Positions 49,672-61,165 of a DNA stretch of 64,000 bases are shown in pieces. The stretch comes from Apostichopus japonicus (Eukaryota > Echinodermata > Holothuroidea > Aspidochirotida > Stichopodidae), in NCBI RefSeq assembly GCF_037975245.1, contig NC_092561.1:10353001-10417000 (forward strand), read 5' to 3'. Positions within the stretch are counted from its first letter, which is position 1. Each line of letters opens with the position of its first letter. Position numbers and translations under genes: made by a program. The notes beneath the pieces were generated by a model. That model made no database searches. It saw only the letters and a list, made by a program, of their open reading frames with translations, and was not told the DNA's origin.

Positions 49672-49733
49672 AAGAAGATAGTATCTGGGCGATGATGCAA
49701 TTTGCAAAACCCAAATAGAATTGTGAGTACCCA
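49672..49733 (-). CDS. candidate small exon, minus-strand gene
   Basis: Minus strand: acceptor TGAATGTTCTGTAG, strong donor CTTCTT|gtaagt. Two leading bases complete the Leu codon begun by 51131, then GTHNSIWVLQIASSPRYYLL, phase 0. A second frame is also open. Confidence 0.3.
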
Positions 49734-50819
49734 CTACAGAACATTCATTTGGTCAGTGATATAGCTAGGAAGATGGACTTATACGAAACCAAGTCCAATC
49801 TTAGTTTGAATTTCGATAAAAATTTCAAAAAAAAATTAGTGATCAAAGTCCACAAGCTACTCCAATTAATCTAACTATGCCATGGAAATTTGTCTCCATC
49901 TATTTTTAAACTATTGCAATATATCCCTAGGATAACTGGGTTTTATTTTGAGGATAAAAAAACTAATAATTGAATGAAAGAAAAAAATAACCAAAATCAA
50001 AGTTGAACATGCACTTCTCAAGGCATGACCTGATTTTCTGGATCGTTCTATTTTTATTAGACTAAATTTCACGGAATGACTCGCTCTTTAATAATAATAA
50101 TACAGCAAAAGCCATCCTGGAATCCCAAGGAATGCCGTTCAGGCAGACCTAACTTTATGACAGGGGGCTTCAGGGGAAATCCCAGCAGGAGAACCATGGG
50201 TGTTAAAAACTGCTGTATTTGAACTGGACAGGTAGGCTTAACCCATATTAGCCAATAGCAATATCAAATGGACCTTACTTTCAGTTTGGTATCGTATTTC
50301 TGTGGCCAAATATCACCTACTTCTTTTTTTTGTCTTCTGTGGCTTGCATATAGTACACACTGCAAGGTATTGTTACACAAGGTATTATTACACAAGATAA
50401 CAGCAATCTATTTAATTGCCCATGGGTACATAAGGTCTGACAAACATTTGACCTCTTTCGGTCATATGAGGTTGCACCTTCATCTGATTTGCATGTCCTT
50501 GTACTTCCTAGCCTGCCTATGCAGCATTTATTTTCCATCTTTTTCAAGTATGCTTTCCATGATGAAAATAATCTGTAGATCTCCAGCATAACCAACTTTT
50601 ATTTGACAGCTAACATTAAGTCTATACTGCTACATGTTTCATACTCCTTAACAGAAATTCAGTTAGTCTTACTATCGTGGTGGTGTATGCAAATGAGCAT
50701 GCATCAAGTTTCTTACAAGAAAATTTAACCCCCTCCCCCCCCCCCAAAAAAAAACAGGTAACTGAGTCACCTTTGACAGACCTTGATGTTTTACTTCTAG
50801 TACAAATACTGAATACAAG

Positions 50820-50822
<3 letters not shown>

Positions 50823-50863
<41 letters not shown>

Positions 50864-50941
50864 CATATAATATATATATATATATATATACATACATATA
50901 TATATATATAAACATACATATATATATATATATATACATAC
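50823..50941. repeat. (TA)n microsatellite with TACA interruptions
   Basis: About 119 bases of TA repeats with CATACA breaks. Likely variable in length. Confidence 0.95.
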
Positions 50942-51130
50942 CTATACTCAATAGAAAACCTGGCAATTCAAATAAAACTTTCTCCTATGTATGGTCAATA
51001 CTATGCTGTTTTTATTGGCATTGTTATAAGAGGCAGAGCAGGATGGGTATGGAAGGGGGGAGGGAGAGGGGGAGGGGCTTCTACCATTAAATTATAGTGC
51101 TGCACCTCTCACTCTTTGATATACCATTAC

Positions 51131-51260
51131 ATTGTCTGCTCCATGTGAACCATTCCATCCCTCCACTACCGCTGGGTCCCCGAAGCAGTTTATGCCAAGA
51201 GTGAAAAGTTTCTGACCATTTGTCTATTACAGTAAACTCTCTCTGAAAGAAGTCTACATA
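51131..51260 (-). CDS. candidate internal exon, minus-strand gene
   Basis: Minus strand: acceptor TTTTTGTGTGTGTACAG, donor ACAAT|gtaatg. 130 bases: YVDFFQREFTVIDKWSETFH then SWHKLLRGPSGSGGMEWFTW and SRQ, plus one base. Starts in phase 0, matching the end of the exon at 56124. Rich in Trp and aromatic residues; family not recognised. One of the stronger exons of this chain. Confidence 0.4.
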
Positions 51261-51400
51261 CTGTACACACACAAAAAGTGATTTTTATTTCTTAGGGTGA
51301 GATTCCTCCAGTGTTTGGAAACAATTTTATTTGGGAACAAGCAAATCTGAAACCAGAGCAACCAGTTACCACTCCAGGTGGATCACACCCTAAACAAGGA

Positions 51401-51465
51401 GCTGCCAGAGTAGCAGCTCCCTGTTAGAGTAGCAGCTCCCTGTTAGGGTAGCAGCTCCCTGCCCT
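51401..51465. repeat. 19-bp tandem repeat, 3 copies
   Basis: Three units of GTAGCAGCTCCCTGTTAGA. Confidence 0.85.
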
Positions 51466-52584
51466 TCAGATGTGCCATCATCAGGGAAGCAGAAGAAGAC
51501 ACTATTGATGTAAAACACTGATTTTTACAGAAGAGGCCCCAAAAAATTTAAAAAAAAATTGACCACTGTGATCAATCTGAAAGGAATGCAACAGCAAGGT
51601 TAAACATTGACCTTGCAATGACCTTTACCAGCTATGACTTGGACCAATATAAATAACCTGTTAATTTCTACTGGCCTTTAATGACTGTTGATAGACTCTA
51701 GGACACATCCTTAATCTTATCTTCTCCTTGTCATACCAGGAGGAAGGTCACAGGTAGTGATTTTCTCTTCTCTAAAAGATGGAGAATTCTCAACAGGATC
51801 CTTGCCAAGGATAAATTCCACAGGATTTACTGGGCAAGATTATTGGCTCTGAGAAATGCCTTTACCTCTATACCACTGGCAGTTTTAACACCAGTTGACA
51901 ACCCCCATATAGAGCTATTATTTAAATCAGCTTTCCGAGATTATTTTTATTCACCTGTCAATTTTAAAATAGTGATATCAAAATGATTTAATAATTCTGA
52001 GTTTTGCTCTTAACATATGGTGTAATTCCTATGTAATGCCAACTGTCTGGATGACAAAATGTGAGGATCCAATCACCTGCATCAAAATACTCATCACGAG
52101 ACCTTAGTTTTGGGAAAAACTTGAAGATGTATCAAGTTAGAGGCAGTCAACCCTAAAATCTAGTAAGTTTTACTTCAGACCCACTGACTAATCTAAAAAA
52201 ATGGGGAAAAAAAAGAAGAATTACAATCATATTTTGAGTAATGTAAGACATGAATTATTAAAATTACAACTTATGAAAGAATATCAATTCACATCTACTT
52301 CAGTTAGAAACCTAAACATTCAGACATTAATTATGTGTATCTTTCATATTTATTGTAATAAGATTGCAATCATTGCAACTATTAAACATCTGTCCCTTCC
52401 CCTCCCCTCCAAGATTATTCACCCCAAAAAATGTTACTTAGAGAGCGATATAAATGATCAGACCATAGATTTAAACACCATATTTCCAACCAGTGGCTTT
52501 GCATGACATTTTGAAATTGGATGGGGGGGGGGGAGGATGGTGGACACGGGAAATGAGCAACTTTTTGGGGGGGAGGGGCACAGG

Positions 52585-52710
52585 TGGATAATGCAAAGTG
52601 GCGCCAGAAGAGCCAGTGCGAGCATAGAGCGCAAAGTTCATGCCGGTGTGGGGTCCAGGGGCCCAGCATTGGGTCCCTGTTTTGGGTCAAGGTGCCACCT
52701 GGAGCTTTGC
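52585..52710. repeat. GC-rich GGGGTCCAGGGG-type repeat
   Basis: A GC-rich island with GTGGGGTCCAGGGGCCCAG, similar in style to 61035-61165. Probably two diverged copies of one interspersed element; ends not defined. Confidence 0.5.
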
Positions 52711-54435
52711 AGTTTTCTTCATTCCCAGAACTTGTATCAGCTTCAAATCAGCAAAATTTTGGAGCTGTATGTAAAGTACATTTGATGGAAGTCACAGAGT
52801 TGTGCATCTTCCTGCCTAAGGTTTTATTTGCCATGGCAAATATTCCACTATCCCATGCCCTCTTCCCGCTCCCCCCCTCCTACCACCCCATTGGGGGAGG
52901 CACTGTCTCCAACCAGCTGGGATATTTTCCAATGTAACCATATCACCCATTCCCCTAATTTTACTCATCAAATTACTTCTGTCTTCTGAAGCAATTGGGT
53001 TATCACTCTTTATCTCAAAACATAAAATGCAAAAATTTATCTCTTTGGAATCAGGAAAGACAATTTACTTATTGACGATCACTTGAAAACTTTGTAATCT
53101 TTGGCCATCTGTGTTTTAATTTCACATATACTTGTATTTCTTTGTCTCTCTGTAACAGGATCATTGAAGAGGGTGGGGGAATAGGGGAGGGTGGATATAG
53201 GGGGGTTCGGAGCTGGGGGGGGGGGAAAGGAGTGAAGTAGTAGCCACACTACAAAGTGGTTGAAAGTTGAAGCAACTTTCCTTCTATGGAGGTATTTTGT
53301 TCTGGACCACCATTAGGCCATTCTCACCTTTCAACATCTACATTTTACCAAGTTGATAAAGTTACCAAGCAATACATACTTTGTGTAATCACCAGGTATA
53401 ATATCTTATACTTGCAAATTCCATCATGTTTCAAAGAGAACATTGGACTTTCATGTAATAAATCAAACCAGAATAACCGGTATATCATTTACTGCTACTG
53501 TTAATGGTTTTGTTTATCTGACAGAAGAAATGTCATAGATTATGATTTACCTTTATGTCTACGTATGGGGGGGGGGGGGAGCGATACATTTTAAATCCAA
53601 GATAATCATGCATAAAGTGGTATTGTATGCCCCACTTGAAGAAACATGGTTCAATGTACTACAAGGCAAAACCAGTTTGGTCCTCATCATACCAAAAAAC
53701 ACTTGATGCATCCAAATATTATTTTGCAGGGGATCATTGATGACAATTCCTTCTGAAAATGTAGAAAATGGTTTTTGTGTTTATAATAAATTGTACATAG
53801 GAGAGCCCCTGTAGCTTACATACTACTCCAACTGATAAGCTTATTTACCACAACCAGTACAAGACACTCTACTCGTCAGCTGCTACCACAGTACAAATCA
53901 CGACTTATCCCTTATGATGAACTTACGATACGATGACTGCATGCAGAAGGGGAAAAAAAAACACAGTCCCCAGTCAAAGGTATCTGCTATAAGTCCTTAT
54001 TATAAAGTTTGCTCTGATACATTGACTGCGATGGTCCGTGATTAGTTTACCACTCCATGTATTTACTAAGTATACCGACATCATCCACCATATCTGTTCT
54101 CTAAGTCTCTTTTATCTTTGTTGGATTTTGTTTGTAACGGATATCTTATTATTACTGGGTTATTAATGAATGATGCAATCGTTGACACCATCTTGGGAAT
54201 CTTAACCGTACAGCCAGCACATGTACATAGCAACAGATAAGGAAAGAAAATTCAAACACAAAAAGCAACCATCATGTCCAACTTACATCGAAGAGGTAAC
54301 ACCTACTTTGCTGTTTGCTTCCAATTCTTTCTTTCTTTTTTTCCCACATTTTTCCATGTGAATGTAAACTGTGTTGATATTGATAAAACACATGCCTTTA
54401 AAAACGGTTGCTTTAAAAACATGTTGATTAAAAAC
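52711..54435. other. no gene seen
   Basis: AT-rich with G-runs near 53217 and 53568. An acceptor-like tract near 53155 is followed only by stops. Confidence 0.5.
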
Positions 54436-54653
54436 GGTGCCTTTCAATCATAAGGTCTCGAGTTTGAGTCACTCCAAGATTAATGTATGTCGTCCAGTTA
54501 CAGAGTTGTTGGCAATTGACAATTCATAATCATGGACGTTAAAATATGAATCTAAGAGACTGACTTCGGTCAGCTTGCGGCTTTGATAAGCCAATGATGG
54601 CTTCTTAGCGAGTTCCTGCTAAGAGGATCTAAAATACATACATACACACATAC
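54436..54653 (+). mobile_element. tRNA-derived SINE, second full copy
   Basis: Same order as 36843: GGTGCCTTTCAATC, AGTTTGAGTCAC, body, CGAGTTCCTGCTAAGAGG, (TACA)n tail. The stem near the 3' end is partly lost. Confidence 0.85.
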
Positions 54654-55009
54654 AAAAACATTGCCTATATCAATATAATAAAAAATAAAAACTTTCAGTA
54701 TCAGCCTATTAAGGCAAGAGCCATATTTATTACTTAGGGAACTAATCAATGGTATAAGATCTCATTCCAATGTATGTTGTATGACCTATGATTTCATCAC
54801 TCTAAAAGCATATCACCATATACACTTCATTCATACATTCCAAAACATTAATGTGCATAACATGGGTAAGACACTCAGTAGACTGTATCATGTTTGGGCC
54901 TGTGCAAACTGACCAAAGAACTTTCTCTTTAATTGTAACCTTTCACCTCTAACCTTTACCCCATGTTATCCCCACTCACATGGGTTCAACACCCTATACA
55001 CACCCAGGC

Positions 55010-55192
55010 GGGTACACGTTGTCAGTCCGACACGTTTTCAGTCCGAAAATAAAATCCACGTTCTCAGTCCGAAAAAACGAGTTTTCAGTCCGACACATTC
55101 TCAGTCCGAAAATAAAAAACACGTTCTCAGTCGGAGCTTAAATATATACTGTTCATTATATATATAGGCCTATATATTATTATATTATCATA

Positions 55193-55234
<42 letters not shown>

Positions 55235-55821
55235 ACTCATAATTGACAAATAAGGAGGAAAGTTTTAGAAAATATATTGGAATTTTCGGTCCCCCGGGAC
55301 CTTCGTCAGCAAAACTTGGCAGTCGAATGAAAAGTACAAAATGTAACACATTGAAAGTATGACGCTAGGTAAGTGTAAATTGCATTGATGGAATTAGAAC
55401 CAAATAAACCATGACTATACAGGAAGCGGATTAAGGAGCAAAGAACGGATTACATATTTTGTAGAACTGATAGTTGTTTAGGGGTCCCAAGTCTTTGTTG
55501 AGGCCGGTGATGTGAGACTTAATACGAAAGATTCAATCGATTTCTTTACTATCAGTTCGGGCTGTCACCGTTTATTGTTGATATTATGGCATTAAAACTG
55601 CATGCTTTCATTCCCCAACTGAAAACGTGTATCTCATTTTCGGACTGAAAACGTGTATTTCATTTTCGGACTGAAAACGTGTATTTCATTTTCGGACTGA
55701 AAACGTGTATTTCATTTTCGGACTGAAAACGTGTATTTCATTTTCAGACTGAAAACGTGTATTTTATTTTCGGACTGAAAACTTGTCGGACTGAAAACTT
55801 GTCGGACTGAGGGGTGTACCC
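55010..55821. mobile_element. foldback element, 812 bp, with 9-bp TSD
   Basis: The ends are GGGTACAC and GTGTACCC, flanked by an exact 9-bp duplication CACCCAGGC (55001-55009, 55822-55830); 8 bases if one C is given to the element. The left arm is tandem TTTTCAGTCCGAAAAT-type units; the right arm is six or more inverted 26-bp units (CGGACTGAAAACGTGTATTT...). The centre holds a (TA)n run and a hammerhead motif. Foldback elements with tandem-repeat arms are known from sea urchin and fly. No transposase. Confidence 0.85.
55262..55315 (-). ncRNA. hammerhead ribozyme motif, core intact
   Basis: Minus strand order: stem I GUUUUG, core CUGACGA, stem II GGUCC/GGACC with a C/G-rich loop, GAAA, a short weak helix III, UC, then UAAAAC closing stem I. 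All conserved core bases (C3 to A9, G12-A14, A15.1-U16.1, H17) are present. Predicted cleavage follows the C at 55268. Helix III is only about two pairs, as in many Penelope-type hammerheads, which may need a dimer to work. Confidence 0.7.
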
Positions 55822-56123
55822 CACCCAGGCATACACCTAGCATGTTTATAGTCAACGCCATTAAAGGGTGGGGAATGGAAATTATGACCAAGGGAGGTTG
55901 CAACTAACTAATATTAAGGTGGTAGTGCCCTATTGCATAAAACAAAATCCCTATCGCCAACAAATATTTATGCTCCTCCAACCCTCCCTCCTCCGTCCCC
56001 TAGCCTCTTCATAAAATAATGACCATTCTCTCTTTGTGTAATTCTGCTTCTGGATTAAGCATATAAATGGTAGCCTACTAGAATTAACAATAGTTTGCTC
56101 ATACCAGTACCATAGTATCTTAC

Positions 56124-56304
56124 ATAATAGATATCAGCAAGACCATGAATGGCCATCAGATTATTATTATCTGGAATTTCCTGTTCGGGTTCGATCAGAT
56201 GGTACACAAAGCACAGTAGAAGACAAGCTTCAACTATCTCCACATATTGACTGGCTGATAGCCTCATCATCAAATAGATGGCAGCATCCACCAACTCTGC
56301 ACTT
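56124..56304 (-). CDS. candidate exon, minus-strand gene
   Basis: Minus strand: acceptor TTAACTGTGTACAG, donor TATTAT|gtaaga. 181 bases: one leading base then 60 codons, phase 0 at the end. Translation SAELVDAAIYLMMRLSASQY, then VEIVEACLLLCFVYHLIEPE and IHGLADIYY, helical in character. If transcription starts nearby, MMRLSASQ would be a possible start; an X-box lies 40 bases upstream. Family not recognised. The best-supported exon of the minus-strand chain. Confidence 0.42.
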
Positions 56305-56344
56305 CTGTACACAGTTAATTAAATCCCTATCCAGTTATACTGAA

Positions 56345-56358
56345 GTCACCATGGTAAC
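56345..56358 (-). promoter_or_regulatory. X-box-like RFX motif next to exon
   Basis: GTCACCATGGTAAC fits GTNNCC-ATGG-NNAC. It lies just upstream, in the minus direction, of the exon at 56124, a position typical of ciliary gene promoters. Confidence 0.4.
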
Positions 56359-57203
56359 CAATCTGAACTACAGAGACTATTTAAAGATAGGATGATCAGT
56401 CTTCTACTCCTCTTCGTAGTTTAATGTTCCCTCGCTGAAATTAAATGACTTAAAACACTGAAATTACTTTAAAAAAAACATTATATTGGGAAATACACTG
56501 TAGGAGAGGAATGCTAATGGAAGGGGAAAAAAAGCAATAACTAGGTAAATAAATGCCAAGTGTTCCATGATTCTGGCAGGTACCACTAAAAGGTTATCAG
56601 TCATGTCTGCCTATATGCTACAGTACAAGCAATATCAGCAAGCACTATACAGAGATATCCTAGAAATATTCTCCCTCAAAAAGATATTTTGTTATCCTAA
56701 TTAATTAAGCTAAAGTGTTGTAGGACAGTCATCACCTTGATGAAGGTACATTCTGGAAAGTTTGAGCAAGTTTTAACATATATGCAAGCACAGTTTACCA
56801 CTAATGGAATTTGCCATACATGATTGGTTCGTATCTACTCTACTGCAAAGGTAAAAGGTGTTGTCAACTTCAAAAGGTCTTTCTCCACCAGCGAAATATA
56901 AAATTGAAACCGTCGTAATAAGAATCATTACTCTAGATAAGTATAAAAACAAACACAAGGTCATAAAATTCTTAACTACTTTGAAAGAGTCTATCTCCAG
57001 ACTGGAACATAAAGCTGATATTAACCCACACACTGTCACTTAGACTATACATATTAACATACAATGTCAATATAAATAAAGGTAAGGCACCAACTAAGTA
57101 CATCCTACAGCTCAGTTTAATGATATGGATTTAGTCAAAGTCTGTTCTGAGATTCTCACAGGCTATGACACCTCTCTGGTGAATTATTGATCATAATAAA
57201 TAC

Positions 57204-57256
57204 CTGTTTGCTTCAAGTTCACTACCTTTACGTCCAACAGTTATTATTAAAACCAT
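57204..57256 (-). CDS. possible first coding exon, minus-strand gene
   Basis: Minus strand: ATG in good context (GAAGATGG) opens MVLIITVGRKGSELEAN plus two bases at donor AACAG|gtattt. An in-frame TAA lies upstream of the ATG. The two bases join the exon at 56124 to make Arg. Short and unsupported by a promoter. Confidence 0.2.
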
Positions 57257-57420
57257 CTTCAAATGTTAAAGAGCTAGACTTCATTTTGGAGTTGGGATTA
57301 GCATATATATATAGTTTGCAACATTCTACCGAGCCTTGTAATTTTAACATTCATCGATAGCTGAAAACACCTCAATCTAACCGAGAGATTCATATACAAG
57401 CTTACGAATTTCGTTAACCT

Positions 57421-58100
57421 TATTAAGTCTTTCGTTATTAACTGCTCGATCCAGTAGGTGAAGTTTTGTGTCCCACAAAATTTCATGTAATTCTTTACTA
57501 TATTGTTTTCTATAGCATTCAAAATTTCACGGTTCCGCGTGTGATTTTACTGCAGACTAAATTAAACAGTCTTGGTCGTCCTATTGGTTTGGTAGTAATT
57601 TCACGGTATGTCTGTACTCTAGAGCACAATTTTAAAATAATCTGTCATAATACTACAAGGAATGTTTGAAAAGAAAAGTTATTACAGTAATCATGTCATT
57701 GAGGGTATGCCTGGAAATTCCTAGAAAAGAAACAGGATATTGATCAAAAGCTAGACAACTACTTATTAAGTCTCTCTTTATTAACTGCTCGATCCAGTAT
57801 TGACAGGTTTGTGTCCCACAAAATTTCACCTAATTCTTTACTATTTCGTTTTCTATATTATTCACAATTTCACGATTCCTCGTGCGATTTTACTGCGGAC
57901 TAAATTAACAGTCTCTGTCGTCCCTTTTGGTTTGGTAGTAATTTCACGGTATGTCTGTACTCTTGAGCACAATTTTAACTAATCTGTCATTACTGCAGGG
58001 AATGTTTGAAAAGAAAAGTTATTACAGATTATCATGTCAGTGAGGGTATGCCTGGAAATTCCTAGAAAAGAAACAGGATATTGATCACAAGCTAGACAAC
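57421..58100. repeat. 343-bp tandem duplication
   Basis: 57421-57763 and 57764-58100 are about 88-90% alike by eye, from TATTAAGTCT to CTAGACAACTA. Neither copy has a convincing gene. Confidence 0.9.
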
Positions 58101-58180
58101 TAGATGCAGTTATCTAGACACTTTCTCTTCACCTTTACTTTCTGTGCTTCTAGAATGAGTTCACATTCCCAGCAAAACCA

Positions 58181-58724
58181 TTAAAGGGATATTCTGGTCA
58201 CTGAAGTCGATCGCTCAATAAAGCTGACGAAAATGTTCTCAAATCTGCACGTCGAAACCACGTCTTCATGTCGGAGATACGACTATTTCAGATTGGTGGT
58301 ATCTACTTGTGGCAACAGCAGAGTGAACGATATAACCGCTGCAATTCAGCCGAAAATGATTTAAATTTTCTTCTGTAGAACTTAACTCATTTAAAAAAAA
58401 TGTTACATTTTGATGGAATTCCAATTACAGAGAACCTTGACAGCTTCAAGCAATCTCTGCAATAAATATCAGGTTTCAAGGATGAGTCAACAAGAAGATT
58501 ATAATAGAAAAGTAAAGCATTTGAAGATCACTTAGCTATATGACATCACAGACTACCCACTGTGATCCATTCCAGGGAAGAACCAAGGGTTTAGCCAGCC
58601 AAAATAGGAATCCATTCACATCAGCAGTGTATCTTAAGGACAAATTATTGAGATAGGATTTTCAATTAAACAGTATGGAATATTTAACTGTGTCCTATTG
58701 GCTTCCCCTGGTGTACCCCTTTAA
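58181..58724. mobile_element. TTAA-flanked MITE, 544 bp
   Basis: TTAA at both ends, with inner ends AGGGATATTCTGG and (inverted) AGGGGTACACC. The left end resembles TTAAAGGAACATTCC at 33603, a probable fragment of the same family. Confidence 0.55.
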
Positions 58725-58742
58725 TGTTCTTTATAATTTTCA

Positions 58743-59204
58743 GCATGAGATGTTCACTTCCTTACCTTAGATAAGTCATGGGTACAGGCAATTTCTGCAT
58801 GAGATGTCACATCCTTAGCTTCTCTATCACATAGATAAGTCATGGGTACAGGCAATTACTGCATGAGATGTCACATCCTTAGCTTCTCTATCACATAGAT
58901 AAGTCATGGGTACAGGCAATTTCTGCATGAGATGTCACATCCTTAGCTTCTCTATCACACATATTAGTCATGGGTACAGGCAATTTCTGCATGAGATGTC
59001 ACATCTTTAGCTTTTCTATCACATCTAGGTAAGTCATGGGTACAGACAATTTCTACATGAGATGTCACATCCTTAGCTTCTCTATCACATAGATAAGTCA
59101 TGGGTACAGGCAATTTCTGCATGAGATGTCACATTCTTAGCATCTCTATCACATAGATAATTCATGGGTACAGGCAATTTCTGCATGAGAAGTCACATCC
59201 TTAG
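58743..59204. repeat. 64-bp satellite, about 7 copies
   Basis: Units start GCATGAGATGTCACATCC at 58743, 58797, 58861, 58925, 58989, 59055, 59119 and 59183, the last split by the insertion at 59205 and resumed at 59842-59895. Confidence 0.92.
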
Positions 59205-59841
59205 CAGTGGCGGAGCTAGGGGTATTGGTCAGGGGGGCGAGAATGGTCTGTAGGGGCGCTTTCCACAATATCTAAGCGGTTGGCGCGGAGCGTACAGAAA
59301 TCTTTTGAGTAAAGATACTCCCTAGATCCCTGGAAATGACCCTTTCCGGGCCTTGCTAATTTGCAGATAAACAAAGAATGAAAAGGTGTCATCGCGATAT
59401 CAGAGATGAAACAAGTATATGCCTATGGTATCCCGTTACACATGTTCCGATTGTCAACTAACAAATAACCTACTGCACTAATCAACACACTGATCATGGA
59501 GCCGCGTATAACATGCACTGCATGCCGTTTGGTGTTTATTACTAGATTTCAGCCACTGCGCGTGGCGTTTTGTCTTAAAAATAGATCGAAAACACCGTAC
59601 AGTTCTTGGAAAATTGTTCGTACAACGGAAGTGCTGATAAATTAAAGACCGCCGTTATGCATTTTGTCAGAAAATTACACCCAAAAAATGTGACAAATAG
59701 GTAGATGAGAGCGCAAATAAAAAAGTCAATAATCTAGAATAAGTAAAAAGTGGTTAAAAAGCTGAAAAGGGCGCCAGCAGTCCATTTGAGTCCGTCAGGG
59801 GGGCATCCGCCCCCCCTGACTGTATGGACGCTCCGCCACTG
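59205..59841. mobile_element. hAT-like MITE, 637 bp, with exact 8-bp TSD
   Basis: Ends CAGTGGCGGAG and CTCCGCCACTG; TSD ATCCTTAG exact (59197-59204, 59842-59849). Same family as 20799, opposite orientation and about 200 bases longer. Inserted within a unit of the 64-bp satellite. Confidence 0.93.
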
Positions 59842-59895
59842 ATCCTTAGCTTCTCTATCACATAGATAAGTAATGGGTGCAGGCAGTTACTGTGA

Positions 59896-61034
59896 ACTTG
59901 AAGAATGTTAACCTTCAAACATTTATTTGTAAACAATGTTGATGTTGGAATGTCTAGCCGACAAAGTTCAACAACATACTCATGTGTAATAAACTTGATA
60001 AACTGAATCGTTGAACAAATAGTCTCAGATAAAATATATATCAACAAATAGGCTGCACCCAGATCCGATCTCAAGGGACGTTAACCTCTATAAGTTACCA
60101 CAACAATCAACAACAAAGCAATTTCGTTCTGGCACAACTGAGGGGGTAAAATATAAAAAATAAATTGGTTGGATGAAAACAACTAAGAACAAGGGCATAG
60201 CTGGCATAGAGGGCCCCCTCCACATCAAGGTGCCAAAGCACCAGTTTCTTCTTGGTTGCAAAGAATGCTTTTTTTTCTAATCCAAGAGACCGACCAAATG
60301 TGAAACTTGTTTGAAGGTCCCCATTGCGGCCAGTTGGATCACTGAGTTGGTCGGCCCCACGTTGACTTGATATTACTTTGGATATATCAAATAAAGTTGT
60401 CATTTTGCACAGTTTGTCTAACATCACTATGGAACACTAAACAGCTTGACTCTGTTATTCTGGGGTAAGGGAGGGAGCAAAAGAGAGAGAGGGGAGAGTG
60501 GTAAATGTGTCTTCATGCTTCAAGCTATGTTTTACTTAGTATGCTCAATATAATGGGCACACACATCACAGTCGTCGGGACAAAGACATGGGACGGTGAG
60601 ACTGAGCCAATGTATACCTCACAAGATAACTGACGGGAGGTAAAATCAGAACTCATCGATATGAAAAGTTGAAAAGATTTCACCATCTTCATGACTTGAC
60701 ATTCTCAAAGACAATTTTTGCTTTGCCATGGTTATAAATTCTACCATCTGGACTTGTCTGTCTGTAACCACTTGGCTTTCTCCCAAATAGTCACAAACTA
60801 TTTGCCTATTGTCCCATTTTTAATTATTATATCATCATCATCATACACATGATTTTTGTGTTTTATAATATCTTGTTTTCTGTAATTCAAAACATGGATG
60901 GAGAAAGGGAGGACAAGGATTGGGGTAGGAGTGGCAGAGATTGGGGAAGGAGGACAACTTTGAGGAGAGAGGGAACTACAGGGATGAGCCTGGGGTGAAA
61001 AAAAAATCACTGAACTTTGTGGGTGATACTATAC
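59896..61034. other. one doubtful coding-like segment
   Basis: On the minus strand 60170-60400 is open and protein-like (ISSQRGADQLSDPTGRNGD, then WHLDVEGALYASYALVLS) and GC-richer than its flanks, but has no splice or start support. It may be a repeat or pseudogene. The rest shows nothing. Confidence 0.3.
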
Positions 61035-61165
61035 TAACGCCGAAGGCGTCAGTCAGCACGCAGCGCGACACAGTTACAGGTGGGGTCCATGGGCCTGCCT
61101 TAGGGCCCACAATGGGGTCCATGGGCAACCCACCGGTTGGGGTCCAGGGGTCAAAGCCCCCGGAA
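61035..61165. repeat. GC-rich GGGGTCCAGGGG-type repeat
   Basis: Contains CGCCGAAGGCGTCAG and three GGGGTCC phrases, ending AGCCCCCGGAAGCTC. Related in style to 52585-52710. Confidence 0.55.

Noticed and set aside
50268-50595. Overlapping open frames on both strands
   Set aside because: No acceptable donor, and the sense strand cannot be chosen.
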